DNA of 64,000 bases from Streptomyces humidus (GTDB lineage: Bacteria; Actinomycetota; Actinomycetes; Streptomycetales; Streptomycetaceae). This document shows, in pieces, positions 24,423 through 34,100 of this stretch (position 1 is its first letter; each line of letters begins with the position of its first letter). The stretch covers positions 121,412-185,411 of the forward strand of contig NZ_BMTL01000021.1 in the NCBI RefSeq assembly GCF_014649655.1, written 5' to 3'. The translations under genes were made by a program, and so were the position numbers. The notes beneath the pieces are model-generated. The model was given only the letters and a program-made list of their open reading frames with translations. It was not told the origin of the DNA and searched no databases.

Positions 24423-25391
24423 TCAGGGGTGGCGCAGCCGCCATCCCGCCCACGCCGACTCCACCATCTCCCGCACACCGCGCTCCGCGCTCCAGCCGAG
24501 TTCCTCGCGGATGAGGTCGGCGGAGGCGACGACCCGGGCCGGGTCTCCCGGCCTGCGGCCCAAGACCACCGGCTCGGCCTCCGCGCGGCCGGTGACGTCC
24601 TGGATCACACCGATCATCTCGGCGACCGAGACGCCCTCGCCACGGCCGATGTTGAGGACCAGCCGGGCGTCCGGGTCGGCGGCCAGCCGGCGGGCGGCCG
24701 CGACGTGGGCGGTGGCGATGTCCTCGACGTGGATGTAGTCGCGGACGCAGGTCCCGTCGGGCGTCGCGTAGTCGTCGCCGAAGATCCGCGGGGCCTCGTC
24801 CGCCTCGAGCCGTTCGAAGACCATCGGGACGAGGTTGAAGGCCCCTTCGTCACCCAGCTCGGGGGTGGCGGCGCCCGCCACGTTGAAGTAGCGCAGGGAG
24901 GCCGTCGCCATGCCGTGCCGGGCGCCGACCGCCCCGACCAGCCACTCGCCCGCGAGCTTGGTCTCGCCGTAGGGGTTGATCGGCGCGCACGGCGTCTTCT
25001 CGGTGACGAGGTCGACGTCGGGCATGCCGTACACGGCGGCGGACGAGGAGAACAGGAACCGGCCGATGCCCGCGGCGACGGCCGCGTCGAGCAGGACCCG
25101 CATGCCCTCGACGTTCTCGCGGTAGTAGTACAGCGGCCGGTCCACGGACTCCGCCACCTGCTTCTTGCCTGCGATGTGCACGATGCCGGTGACGCCGTGC
25201 TCGCGCAGCACCCGCGCGACGGTGTCCGCGTCGAGGACCGTGCCGACCTCCAGCACCACACCGTCCGGGAGCCGCTCGGCCCGGCCCGTGCTCAGGTCGT
25301 CGAGGACGACGACCCCCTCACCGGCGTCCGTCATCGCCCTCACGACATGCGAGCCGATGAATCCGGCTCCGCCCGTGATCAGCCAGGACAT
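24423..25391 (-). CDS. galE: UDP-glucose 4-epimerase
   Basis: 322 residues. Seen: MSWLITGGAGFIGSHVVRAM (NAD-binding TGGAGFIG), VVLDDLSTGRAERLP, FLFSSSAAVYGMPD (catalytic Ser region), PINPYGETKLAGEW (Tyr-xxx-Lys), LRYFNVAGAA, DGTCVRDYIHVEDIATAHV, LNIGRGEGVSVAEM. Interconverts UDP-Glc/UDP-Gal, or the N-acetyl forms. The upstream frame is open for more than 2 kb, but the family start is the ATG at 25389-25391, preceded by AAGGAAGG seven bases away. Last gene of the minus-strand glycopolymer set; it probably supplies a galactose-type donor for the polymer. Confidence 0.95.
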   Translation of the reverse strand: MSWLITGGAGFIGSHVVRAMTDAGEGVVVLDDLSTGRAERLPDGVVLEVGTVLDADTVARVLREHGVTGIVHIAGKKQVAESVDRPLYYYRENVEGMRVLLDAAVAAGIGRFLFSSSAAVYGMPDVDLVTEKTPCAPINPYGETKLAGEWLVGAVGARHGMATASLRYFNVAGAATPELGDEGAFNLVPMVFERLEADEAPRIFGDDYATPDGTCVRDYIHVEDIATAHVAAARRLAADPDARLVLNIGRGEGVSVAEMIGVIQDVTGRAEAEPVVLGRRPGDPARVVASADLIREELGWSAERGVREMVESAWAGWRLRHP

Positions 25392-25415
25392 GGGAAAACC
25401 TTCCTTGCACGAGGA

Positions 25416-25440
25416 CCCCGCCCCGAGGTGCGGGGCGGGG
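25416..25440 (-). terminator. Hairpin between the dehydrogenase gene and galE
   Basis: CCCCGCCCC (25416-25424) pairs with GGGGCGGGG (25432-25440), 7-base loop, in the 74-base spacer. Very stable; possibly a partial terminator or an mRNA-end barrier separating galE expression from the upstream genes. Confidence 0.6.
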
Positions 25441-25465
25441 CCACGAGGTTGTTCGCGTACGGGTG

Positions 25466-26749
25466 TCAGCCGCCGATGACGACGCGGCGGACGCCCTTCC
25501 AGGCCTCCGGGTCCGTCGTGCGGCGGCCGTCGACCAGGACCGTCACGTCCGGCAGGTCGGCCGGGGTCAGCGTGCGGTACTCGGCGTGGTCGGCCTGGAG
25601 GATCGCCGCGGTGACCTTCTCGCCCGTGTGCGGGGTGAGGCCGTGGGCGAGGAGCTCCTCGTCGGTGTACATCGGGTCCGAGACGAAGGGGACCGCGCCG
25701 CGCGCCTTGAGGGCCTCGACGGTCGGGAAGACGCCCGAGAAGGCAGTCTCCTTCACGCCGCCGCGGTAGGCGGCGCCCAGCACGAGGACGCCCACGCCGG
25801 TCAGGTCGCCGTACGCGGCGGCCAGCAGGTCGACGGCGTACTCGGGCATCGCGGCGTTGGCCTCGCGCGCCGAGCGCACGACGGTCGCGGCCGGGTCGTT
25901 CCACAGGTACATCCGCGGGTAGATCGGGATGCAGTGGCCGCCGACGGCGATGCCCGGCTGGTGGATGTGGCTGTAGGGCTGCGAGTTGCAGGCCTCGATG
26001 ACCTTCTTGACGTCGATGTCGTTCTGGTCGGCGAAGCGCGCGAACTGGTTCGCCAGGCCGATGTTGACGTCCCGGTAGGTGGTCTCGGCGAGCTTGGCCA
26101 GCTCGGAGGCCTCCGCGGTGCCCAGGTCCCAGACGCCGTTCGGCCGGGGCAGGTCGGCGCGCTCGTCGAAGTCGAGGACCTGCTCGTAGAACTCCACGCC
26201 GCGGGCGCTCGACGCCTCGTCGATGCCGCCGACCAGCTTGGGGTAGCGGCGCAGGTCGGAGAAGACGCGGCCGGTCAGGACGCGCTCCGGGGAGAAGACG
26301 AGGTGGAAGTCGTCGCCCGCGGTCAGGCCGGAGCCCTCGGCCAGCATCGGCGCCCAGCGGGTGCGGGTGGTGCCGACCGGGAGGGTCGTCTCGTACGAGA
26401 CCAGCGTGCCGGGCTTGAGGCCCTGGGCGATCGCCTTCGTCGCGGAGTCCATCCAGCCGAAGTCCGGGGTGCCCTCGGCGTCCACGAACAGCGGGACGAC
26501 CACGACGACGGCCTCGGACTCGGCGACCGCGGACGCGGTGTCGGTCGTCGCGCTCAGCAGCCCGGCGTCGACGGCCTGCTTCAGCTTGACGTCCAGGTCG
26601 TGCTCGCCGGGGAACGGCTCGACGCCGGCGTTGACCAGCTCGACGACCTTCTCGTTGACGTCCGCGCCGATGACCCGGTGGCCCTTGGAGGCGAACTGCA
26701 CGGCCAGCGGAAGGCCGATCTTGCCGAGTGCTACTACACAGATGTTCAT
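25466..26749 (-). CDS. UDP-N-acetyl-hexosamine 6-dehydrogenase (WbpA/WecC-like)
   Basis: 427 residues, NAD-dependent four-electron oxidation of a UDP-HexNAc to the uronic acid. Seen: NICVVALGKIGLPLAVQFAS (Rossmann), VVVVVPLFVD, VSYETTLPVGTTRTRW, FHLVFSPERVLTG, KLVGGIDEAS, ELAKLAETTYRDVNIGLANQ, IEACNSQPYSHIHQPGIAVG followed by GHCIPIYP with catalytic Cys273. It starts 9 bases after the stop of the upstream glycosyltransferase. With the oxidase, aminotransferase, acetyltransferase and epimerase in this locus it most likely makes UDP-GlcNAcA for UDP-ManNAc(3NAc)A synthesis; UDP-ManNAc oxidation (WecC) is the alternative. Confidence 0.93.
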   Translation of the reverse strand: MNICVVALGKIGLPLAVQFASKGHRVIGADVNEKVVELVNAGVEPFPGEHDLDVKLKQAVDAGLLSATTDTASAVAESEAVVVVVPLFVDAEGTPDFGWMDSATKAIAQGLKPGTLVSYETTLPVGTTRTRWAPMLAEGSGLTAGDDFHLVFSPERVLTGRVFSDLRRYPKLVGGIDEASSARGVEFYEQVLDFDERADLPRPNGVWDLGTAEASELAKLAETTYRDVNIGLANQFARFADQNDIDVKKVIEACNSQPYSHIHQPGIAVGGHCIPIYPRMYLWNDPAATVVRSAREANAAMPEYAVDLLAAAYGDLTGVGVLVLGAAYRGGVKETAFSGVFPTVEALKARGAVPFVSDPMYTDEELLAHGLTPHTGEKVTAAILQADHAEYRTLTPADLPDVTVLVDGRRTTDPEAWKGVRRVVIGG

Positions 26750-26758
26750 GGAGGGTCG

Positions 26759-28465
26759 CTACTTCCTTTTGGAACCGGTCGGCTTCTTGAAACCGGCGGA
26801 CTTCAACTTTCTGACGCCGGCCGCCCGCACGCGGACGGCCAGGGACTTCAGCTTCCGGACGGGAGCTGCCAGCGCCCTGAGGACCAGTGCCCTCTTCGGC
26901 GGGTACATCTGAGCCGTGTCGATCACGACACGCCCCTTGCCGTTCACCACGGCCGACGCCCGGTAGGGATCCCCCTCCCGGCCCCAGAGGCGGGCCAGCG
27001 GCATGGGCAGGTTCTCGCCCCGCACGGGAATCTCGTACGTCGAACCGGCCACGTCCAGGTATACCCGCACACCGCGCTCGGCGGTGACGTACTCCAGCGG
27101 GATCCGGGCGTGCAGCACGGTGGCCGCGCCGTCCCCGGAGGGCTCGCGCGTCACCTCGCCCACCGGCGCCGGCAGGACGTGGCCGGCCTTCAGCCGGCGC
27201 GCGCCGGGCTTGTCCGCCGACTTGGGCATCGCTTTCGTGGCGAGCCGGACCACGCTGCCCTGGACGTCGCCGACCACCGGCACCCGCACGGACAGCGTGT
27301 ACGTGAGCGCCTCGCCCTGCTGTTCCCAGGCGGAGGCCAGCAGCTCGGTGCCCCCGGCGAGAGCGCCGGGCACGGACTCCCCGAGCAGCTCGTAGACCCG
27401 GTCCTCCAGGCCGATGCGCGGGTCGCGGAAACCGGCGTAACGGGCGAACGCCCGCCCGCCCTCGAGGACGAACGGGGGCGCCCCGTGCTCCTGCTCCGAG
27501 CTGATCGCGGCGGCGAGCTCGTCGACCGCACCGGCCCGGGCCAGCGCGATGCGCACCCGGCGCTTGACGTCCATCGCGTCCCGGATGCCGTCGGTGAAGT
27601 AGACGTCGGCGAGCCGCGCGATGCCCGCGCAGATCTGCCGCCGGAGCTCGCGGTCCAGGCCGGGGAAGTCGTCCTGGACGAGCTTGGCGAGTTCCCAGGT
27701 GAAGTGCCGGCGCAGCAGCGCGTCCCGCTTGGGGCCCGCCTCGACGAGACCGGCCGCGAAGTCCATGATCTCGCCGGCCGCCCGCAGCCGCGCGAGGTGG
27801 TCGGCGCGGTAGGTGATGTTGCTGGCGTCGCCCCGCTTGACGGCGTAGTAGCAGGTGTAGTCGGCCACCACCGAGATCTTCGTCGCGCGGACGCACGCCT
27901 CGATGGTGAACGGCTGGTCGCTGCCCACGGGAAGGTGCTCGGGGAAGCGCAGCTTGTGCTTCTCGACCAGCTCACGGCGGAACAGCTTGGTGTTGGCCAG
28001 GGTGAAGGGCAGCGCGGAGTCGTACAGGCTGACGTCCGGGTCGCTCGTCTTGTACAACGCCTGGTGCACGTAACGGCCGTTGGTACCGACCATCTTGCCG
28101 ACGACGACGTCCGAGTCGTACTTGTCGGCGCACTTCACCATGCGTTCCAACGCCTCCTCGCCGAGGTAGTCGTCGGAGCCGATGAAGTACACGTACCGGC
28201 CGGTGGCCACCTCCAGCGCCCGGTTGCTGGGCGCCGCCGGGCCGCCGGAGTTCGACTGGTGGATCACCCTGACGGTGTCCGGGTACAGGGCCGCGAACCG
28301 GTCGAGTTCGCGGCCGCTGTCGTCGGTGGAACCGTCGTCGACGGCGACGATCTCCAGCCGCTCGCGCCCGATGGTCTGATTGACCAGGGAGTTGAGGCAC
28401 TCCGTCAGGTACGGCATCGTGTTGTATACCGCGACGACGACGCTGACGTCAGGCGCAGCACTCAT
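26759..28465 (-). CDS. Family 2 glycosyltransferase with long C-terminal extension
   Basis: 568 residues. GT-A domain in residues 1-230: VSVVVAVYNTMPYLTECLNS, EIVAVDDGSTDDSGREL, IHQSNSGGPAAPSNRALEVA, GRYVYFIGSDDYLGEEALER (metal site SDD). The remainder includes a helical part and, from about residue 380, a beta-rich segment (EALTYTLSVRVPVVGDVQGS) and a very basic tail (VRKLKSLAVRVRAAGVRKLK) that could hold it at the membrane. Paralogue of the GT2 at 3302-4531. ATG start with AGGAG seven bases upstream. Between the oxidoreductase and dehydrogenase genes of the same transcript. Confidence 0.9.
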   Translation of the reverse strand: MSAAPDVSVVVAVYNTMPYLTECLNSLVNQTIGRERLEIVAVDDGSTDDSGRELDRFAALYPDTVRVIHQSNSGGPAAPSNRALEVATGRYVYFIGSDDYLGEEALERMVKCADKYDSDVVVGKMVGTNGRYVHQALYKTSDPDVSLYDSALPFTLANTKLFRRELVEKHKLRFPEHLPVGSDQPFTIEACVRATKISVVADYTCYYAVKRGDASNITYRADHLARLRAAGEIMDFAAGLVEAGPKRDALLRRHFTWELAKLVQDDFPGLDRELRRQICAGIARLADVYFTDGIRDAMDVKRRVRIALARAGAVDELAAAISSEQEHGAPPFVLEGGRAFARYAGFRDPRIGLEDRVYELLGESVPGALAGGTELLASAWEQQGEALTYTLSVRVPVVGDVQGSVVRLATKAMPKSADKPGARRLKAGHVLPAPVGEVTREPSGDGAATVLHARIPLEYVTAERGVRVYLDVAGSTYEIPVRGENLPMPLARLWGREGDPYRASAVVNGKGRVVIDTAQMYPPKRALVLRALAAPVRKLKSLAVRVRAAGVRKLKSAGFKKPTGSKRK

Positions 28466-28573
28466 GCTGGGACTCCTGGTCTCCGCCGGCCGTGCCGGCC
28501 GGGTCCTGCGGGGAAAGTCTCACAGAACATAGGAGTCCCGCCGAGCACGCACCGTTCCCCCGATGTGTGATGC

Positions 28574-29599
28574 TCAGCTGCCATGGACGGCCAGGTCCTC
28601 CACCGGAAGCGTAACGCTGGTGTTGCTTGTGGCCGACTCGAGCAGCGCCGCCGCCACTTCGACGGTCCGCATGCCCTGGCGCAGGGAGCAGATGTCGACG
28701 GGCTTGCCGAGCACGGCGTCCCGGAAGAGCTCGTGCTCGACCTGCAGCGGCTCGCGCTTCGGGATGGCGTACCGGATCATGTCGCCCTCGGAGACGCCTC
28801 GGAAGGCCTGCAGGGCCTCCCACTCGGTGGTCACCGCGGCGTTGGAGTGGAACGTCAGGTCGGCGGTCAGGGTGTCGGCGATGAAGCAGCCGCGCTCGCC
28901 GGTGACCGAGGTGAACCGCTCCTTGAGCGGGCTCAGCCAGTTCACCAGGTGGTTGACCATGGTGCCGTCGTCGAGACGGCCCACCGCGGAGACCATGTCC
29001 TCGTGCTCACGGCCGCTCTTGGAGACGGTGTGCGCGGCGATGGACACGTACTGACGCCCGGTCACCCAGCCGGTCAGGTCGATGTCGTGCGTCGCGAGGT
29101 CCTTGACGACGCCGACGTCCGCGATGCGGTGCGGGAAGGGGCCCTGGCGGCGGGTGACGACCTGGTAGACGTCACCGAGCTCGCCGGCCTCCAGCCGCGC
29201 CCGCAGCGACATCAGCGCCGGGTTGCAGCGCTCGATGTGACCGACGCCGGCCACCAGGCCCCGCGACTCGAACGCCTCGACGAGACGGCGGGCGCCCTCG
29301 ACGGTCTCCGCGACCGGCTTCTCGATCAGCGCGCAGACGCCGGCGTCGGCGAGCGCGAGACCGACCTCTTCGTGCAGATGCGTCGGGCAGGCCACCACGG
29401 CGTAGTCCACACCGAGGGCGATCAGCTCCTCGACGGTGTCCAGGATCGGCGCGCCCTGGGCGGCGCCGAACTTGTCGCCCATCGGGTCGACGACGCCGAC
29501 GAGGTCGACGGCGTCCAGACCCGACAGGACACGGGCGTGGTGACGCCCCATGGAACCGAGGCCGACGAGTCCCGCTCGCAGCGACTTCCCGGTACTCAC
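28574..29599 (-). CDS. Gfo/Idh/MocA-family oxidoreductase (WbpB-like)
   Basis: 341 residues. Seen: LRAGLVGLGSMGRHHARVLS (NAD-binding GLG.MG), YAVVACPTHLHEEVGLALAD, GVCALIEKPVAETVEGARRL (EKP motif with catalytic-site Lys), GLVAGVGHIERCNPAL, VVKDLATHDIDLTGWVTG (D..xHDID). This matches the sugar 3-oxidases such as WbpB that turn UDP-GlcNAcA into the 3-keto form before transamination. Its GTG start overlaps the aminotransferase stop as GTGA, so oxidation and transamination are translationally coupled, as expected for consecutive steps. A 108-base spacer separates it from the downstream GT. Confidence 0.93.
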   Translation of the reverse strand: MSTGKSLRAGLVGLGSMGRHHARVLSGLDAVDLVGVVDPMGDKFGAAQGAPILDTVEELIALGVDYAVVACPTHLHEEVGLALADAGVCALIEKPVAETVEGARRLVEAFESRGLVAGVGHIERCNPALMSLRARLEAGELGDVYQVVTRRQGPFPHRIADVGVVKDLATHDIDLTGWVTGRQYVSIAAHTVSKSGREHEDMVSAVGRLDDGTMVNHLVNWLSPLKERFTSVTGERGCFIADTLTADLTFHSNAAVTTEWEALQAFRGVSEGDMIRYAIPKREPLQVEHELFRDAVLGKPVDICSLRQGMRTVEVAAALLESATSNTSVTLPVEDLAVHGS

Positions 29600-30711
29600 A
29601 GTTGCTCCCCCAGAGCATTGACGGCGGTGACGATGCGTTCCAGCTCCTGTGCGGACAGGGCCGGGTGGACGGGCAGCGACACGACCTCGGCGGCCGCCCG
29701 CTCCGTCTCGGGCAGGTCCCAGTCACGACCCGCCTTCTGGTCCGGCTCCCAGTACGGCTTCAGCCGGTGGATGGGCGTCGGGTAGTACACGGCGTTGCCG
29801 ATGCCGGCCTCGGTCAGCCTGGCCATGGCGGCGTCGCGGTCACCCTGGATGCGCACCGTGTACTGGTGGTAGATGTGCCGGGCGCCCTCGGCGACCTTCG
29901 GGGTGATCACGTTCGGCGCGGTGATGTGCTCGCTGAGGTACGCGGCGTTGGCGATGCGCTGCTCGGTCCAGCCGTCCAGCTTGCGGCGCTGCACGCGGCC
30001 GATGGCGGCCGAGACGTCCGTCATGCGCACGTTGGCGCCGACGATCTCGTTCGCGTAGCGCTTCTCCATGCCCTGGTTGCGCAGCAGACGCAGGGTCCGC
30101 GCGGTCTCCGCGTCCCCGGTGGAGATCATGCCGCCCTCGAGGCTGTGCATGTTCTTCGTCGGGTAGAAGCTGAACGTGCCCACGGCGCCGAAAGCGCCGA
30201 CCGGGGTGCCGTTCAGCGCCGCCGCGTGGGCCTGGCAGGCGTCCTCGACGACGGCGAGTCCGTGCTGCCGGGCGATCGCCATGATCTGGTCCATGGCGGC
30301 CGGGTGACCGTACAGGTGAACCGGCATGATCGCGGCCGTGCGCGGCGACAGAGCCGCCTCGACCGCGGCCGGGTCCAGGCAGTACGTCTCCGGGTCGATG
30401 TCGGCGAAGACCACGTCCGCGCCGACGAGCCGCACCGCGTTGGCGGAGGCGGCGAAGGAGAACGACGGCACGATGACCTCGTCGCCCGGGCCGAGGCCGA
30501 GGGCGAGGAGCGACAGGTGCAGCGCCGAGGTGCCGGAGTTGACCGCTACGCAGTGCCGTCCGTCGACCAGCTCCGAGAACTCCTCCTCGAAGGCGGCCAC
30601 CTCGGGCCCCTGGACGACCATGCCGCTGCGCAGAACACGGACGGCGGCTTCGATCTCCTCCTCGCCGATCACTGGTTTGGCGGCCGGTACGAACTCATGG
30701 GCGTCGGTCAT
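29596..30711 (-). CDS. DegT/DnrJ/EryC1-family sugar aminotransferase (WbpE-like)
   Basis: 371 residues, PLP-dependent. Seen: VIGEEEIEAAVRVLRSGMVV, HCVAVNSGTSALHLSLLALG, GDEVIVPSFSFAASANAVRL, IMPVHLYGHPAAMDQI, AVVEDACQAHAAALNGTPVG, GTFSFYPTKNMHSLEGGMIS (PLP lysine in PTKN), RMTDVSAAIGRVQRRKLDGW. Fits the enzyme that aminates the 3-keto sugar using glutamate. The frame opens at 30792; the ATG at 30709-30711 (MTDAHEFVPAAKPVIGEEEI) follows GAGGAGGGG at a good distance, while the ATG at 30717 is too close. First gene of the minus-strand glycopolymer transcript. Confidence 0.94.
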   Translation of the reverse strand: MTDAHEFVPAAKPVIGEEEIEAAVRVLRSGMVVQGPEVAAFEEEFSELVDGRHCVAVNSGTSALHLSLLALGLGPGDEVIVPSFSFAASANAVRLVGADVVFADIDPETYCLDPAAVEAALSPRTAAIMPVHLYGHPAAMDQIMAIARQHGLAVVEDACQAHAAALNGTPVGAFGAVGTFSFYPTKNMHSLEGGMISTGDAETARTLRLLRNQGMEKRYANEIVGANVRMTDVSAAIGRVQRRKLDGWTEQRIANAAYLSEHITAPNVITPKVAEGARHIYHQYTVRIQGDRDAAMARLTEAGIGNAVYYPTPIHRLKPYWEPDQKAGRDWDLPETERAAAEVVSLPVHPALSAQELERIVTAVNALGEQL

Positions 30712-31111
30712 CGACATCCCCTCCTCTACGGCGACCTCGAAGGCGCACCACGTCATGCATGGTCGGGAAGGGACCGTGTCGATGCACAGCACGGCCGCAT
30801 CCCTGGTTGTCCGCCGACGCCTGTAGGCGGGCGGACGGCTTGTACACAGGACCCCGCCCCGTGAGGGTTCCTTGCGGGAAGTCAGCCGTCTCCGGCTGTT
30901 GAGACCGGATGTGCTCTTCGGCTGTGGTCACGGTGTGCATGCCTATGGCCACCGGGACCAGAGTGCACGTTACCAGTCTGGAGACGGCGATCTTGCCCAG
31001 GGTCACCACCCCGAAACCCAGCGGCGCGGGTGCACTCCATCACAAGCGAGACACAGAGTAACTCCCCGGTGAACGCACGGCGACGCGAGTGCGGGAAGCG
31101 GGTGAAACGCC
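30712..31111. other. Promoter region of the minus-strand glycopolymer genes
   Basis: 400 bases without a credible gene. It must hold the promoter for 30711 to 24423. A 9-base inverted repeat GCCGTCTCC (30885-30893) / GGAGACGGC (30981-30989) spans 87 bases; I see no convincing -35/-10 pair. Confidence 0.5.
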
Positions 31112-31145
31112 GGCGCGGGCGTCCGGAAGTCCGGACGCCCGCGCC
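31112..31145 (-). terminator. rne terminator
   Basis: A perfect 16-bp stem GGCGCGGGCGTCCGGA (31112-31127) and complement (31130-31145) around AG, 24 bases past the rne stop on the minus strand. No T-run. Confidence 0.85.
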
Positions 31146-31168
31146 ATGGGTACCCGCGCCGGGCGGGG

Positions 31169-34100
31169 TCAGTCCTCCGTCGAGGCCGTGACGGACGGCA
31201 CACTCTGCTGCGCCGCCACGGTCTTCTTCGACACCGACTTGGCCGCCTTCTTGGCCGTCGTCTTCTTGGCGGCGGTCTTCTTCGCGGCCGTCGTCTTGGC
31301 CGCCGCCGTCTTCTTGGTGGCGGCCTTCTTGGCCGTGGCCTTCTTCGCCGTCTTGCGTGCGGCCGTCTTCTTCGCCGGAGCGGCCTGCGCCTCCTCGGCG
31401 GGCTCGGCGGCCTCCTCGGACGCTGCCTCGGACGCACCGTCAGGCACGGCCTGGGACGCGTCCTCGGCGGTGGCCTCCGCCGCGACCGACGGGACGACCA
31501 CGACGGCCGTCTCCTCGGACGCGGTCGGCGCGGTGGCCTTGCGCACGGCGCGGCGCCGCGGGCGGGCCGGGGCCGCGCTCCCGGCGACGGGCTCGGCGGC
31601 CTGCCCGGCCTCCTCCGGCTGCTCCGCCGGAGCGGCCTCGGCGACCGGGGTCTCGACGAACGGGGTCTCGGCGACCGTCACCACGGCGGCCTCCGCCCCC
31701 GCGGGCGACCCGGCCGGCGCGGACGCCTTGCGGGTGGCACGGCGGCGCGTACGGCCCTTGGGCGCGGCCTCCTCGGCGACCGGGGTCTCGACGACCGGCG
31801 TTTCGGCGGGCGCCTCGACGACCGAGTCCTCGACGGCGACAGGCTCCGCGTGCGCGGTGACCGTCTCGGCCGGCTGCACCGGACGCTCGGTCTCCGCCTC
31901 GACGGTGACGTCCTGCGCGGTGGGCGCCTCGACGGCCTCCTCCGCGACGGCCCCGGCCGAGAGCTCCGAGACGAACGACTCGGAGCCGGACCGACGCGAG
32001 CCGCCCCTCGGCGCACCCGCCGGAGCGGACGCCCTGCGGCTCGACCGGCGCCGGCCCCGGCCACGCGTGGCGGCGGCCTCCGCCTCCGCGACGCTGCTGT
32101 ACAGCTCCTCGTCCGCGGTGAACTCGGGGGCCGCGAGCGCGACCGGCTCGGCCACCTCGGCGGCGACCTCGGCCTCGCTCTCCGTCTCCGGCTCGGCGCC
32201 CGTGTACGGCTCGACCTCGGCCGCCGTCTCGTGCTCGTGGTCGGGGCCCTGTCCGTCGCCGCCACGGCCGCGCTTCTTGCGCTTGCCGCCGCCGACGGAG
32301 GTCGGCTGCTCCATGTGGACGATGACGCCGCGCCCGTTGCAGTGCACGCAGGTCTCGGAGAACGACTCCAGCAGACCCTGGCCGACCCGCTTGCGGGTCA
32401 TCTGCACCAGGCCCAGCGAGGTGACCTCGGCGACCTGGTGCTTGGTGCGGTCACGGCCCAGGCACTCCAGCAGACGCCGCAGCACCAGGTCCCGGTTGGA
32501 CTCCAGCACCATGTCGATGAAGTCGATCACGATGATGCCGCCGAGGTCGCGCAGCCGCAGCTGACGCACGATCTCCTCGGCCGCCTCCAGGTTGTTCCTG
32601 GTGACCGTCTCCTCGAGGTTGCCGCCCTGACCGGTGAACTTGCCGGTGTTGACGTCGACCACGACCATGGCCTCGGTCCGGTCGATCACCAGCGAGCCGC
32701 CGCTGGGCAGCCAGACCTTGCGGTCCAGCGCCTTGGCGAGCTGCTCGTCGATCCGGTAGGTGGCGAAGACGTCCACCTCGGACGTCCACCTCGACAGCCG
32801 CTCGGCGAGGTCGGGCGCCACGTGCGAGACATAGCCGTGGATGGTCGACCATGCCTCGTCGCCGCTGACGATGACCTTGGAGAAGTCCTCGTTGAAGATG
32901 TCGCGCACGACGCGGACGGTCATGTCCGGCTCGCCGTACAGCAGCGTCGGCGCGCTCGAGCCGCCGCCGCTCTTGGCCTTCTTCTGGATGTCCTCCCACT
33001 GCCCCTGCAGCCGCTCGACGTCGCGGCGCAGTTCGTCCTCGCTCGCGCCCTCGGCGGCGGTGCGCACGATGACGCCCGCGTCCTCGGGGACGATCTTCTT
33101 GAGGATCGTCTTCAGCCGGGCCCGCTCGGTGTCGGGCAGCTTGCGGCTGATGCCGGTCATCGAGCCCTCGGGCACGTACACGAGGTACCGGCCCGGGAGG
33201 GAGACCTGGCTGGTCAGACGCGCGCCCTTGTGCCCGATCGGGTCCTTCGTCACCTGGACGAGGACCGACTGGCCCGACTTCAGGGCGGCCTCGATGCGGC
33301 GCGGCCCGTTGGCCATGCCGAGCGCCTCGAAGTTGACCTCGCCGGCGTACAGGACGGCGTTGCGCCCCTTGCCGATGTCGATGAAGGCGGCCTCCATCGA
33401 CGGCAGCACGTTCTGCACCTTGCCCAGGTACACGTTGCCGACGTACGAGGTGGCCTGCTCCTTGTTGACGTAGTGCTCGACGAGCACGTTGTCTTCCAGG
33501 ACGCCGATCTGGGTGCGCTCGCCGCTCTGGCGGACGACCATCACCCGCTCGACGGCCTCGCGGCGGGCCAGGAACTCGGCCTCTGTGATGATCGGCACGC
33601 GCCGGCGGCCCTGCTCCCGGCCTTCCCGACGGCGCTGCTTCTTGGCCTCCAGGCGGGTCGAGCCCTTGATGGACTGCACCTCGTCGGACGGCTCGGAGGG
33701 CTTGCGCGGCTCACGGACCTTGACGACCGTGCGCTCCGGGTCCCCGTCGACGGGCTCGGCCTCGGTGGAGGCGTCCCCGGCACGACGGCGACGGCGACGG
33801 CGGCGGCGGCTGCCGGCGGTGGAACCGCCCGCGTCCTCGTCCTCCGTGTTCTCGTCCTCCTCGTCCTCCTGCCCGTCGGCGTCCTCGGCGTCCTGGGCGA
33901 CCTGCTCGGCGGCGAGTTCGTCGGAGTCGGCGTCGCCGGACTCCCCCTCACCGTCGGCGGCGTCGCCACGGCGACGGCGACGACCGCCGCGACGACGACG
34001 GCGACGCGAACCGGTCTCCTCGCCGTCGTCCTCACCCTCGGCGATGTCCTCGGCGGCCTCGTCGGCCTCCTCCGGCTCGGTCTCCGCCTCGTCCTCGACG

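Noticed and set aside
24423..27896. A 1,157-residue minus-strand frame with galE at its end
   Set aside because: The first 835 residues are an out-of-frame reading of the dehydrogenase and glycosyltransferase genes; galE begins at 25391.
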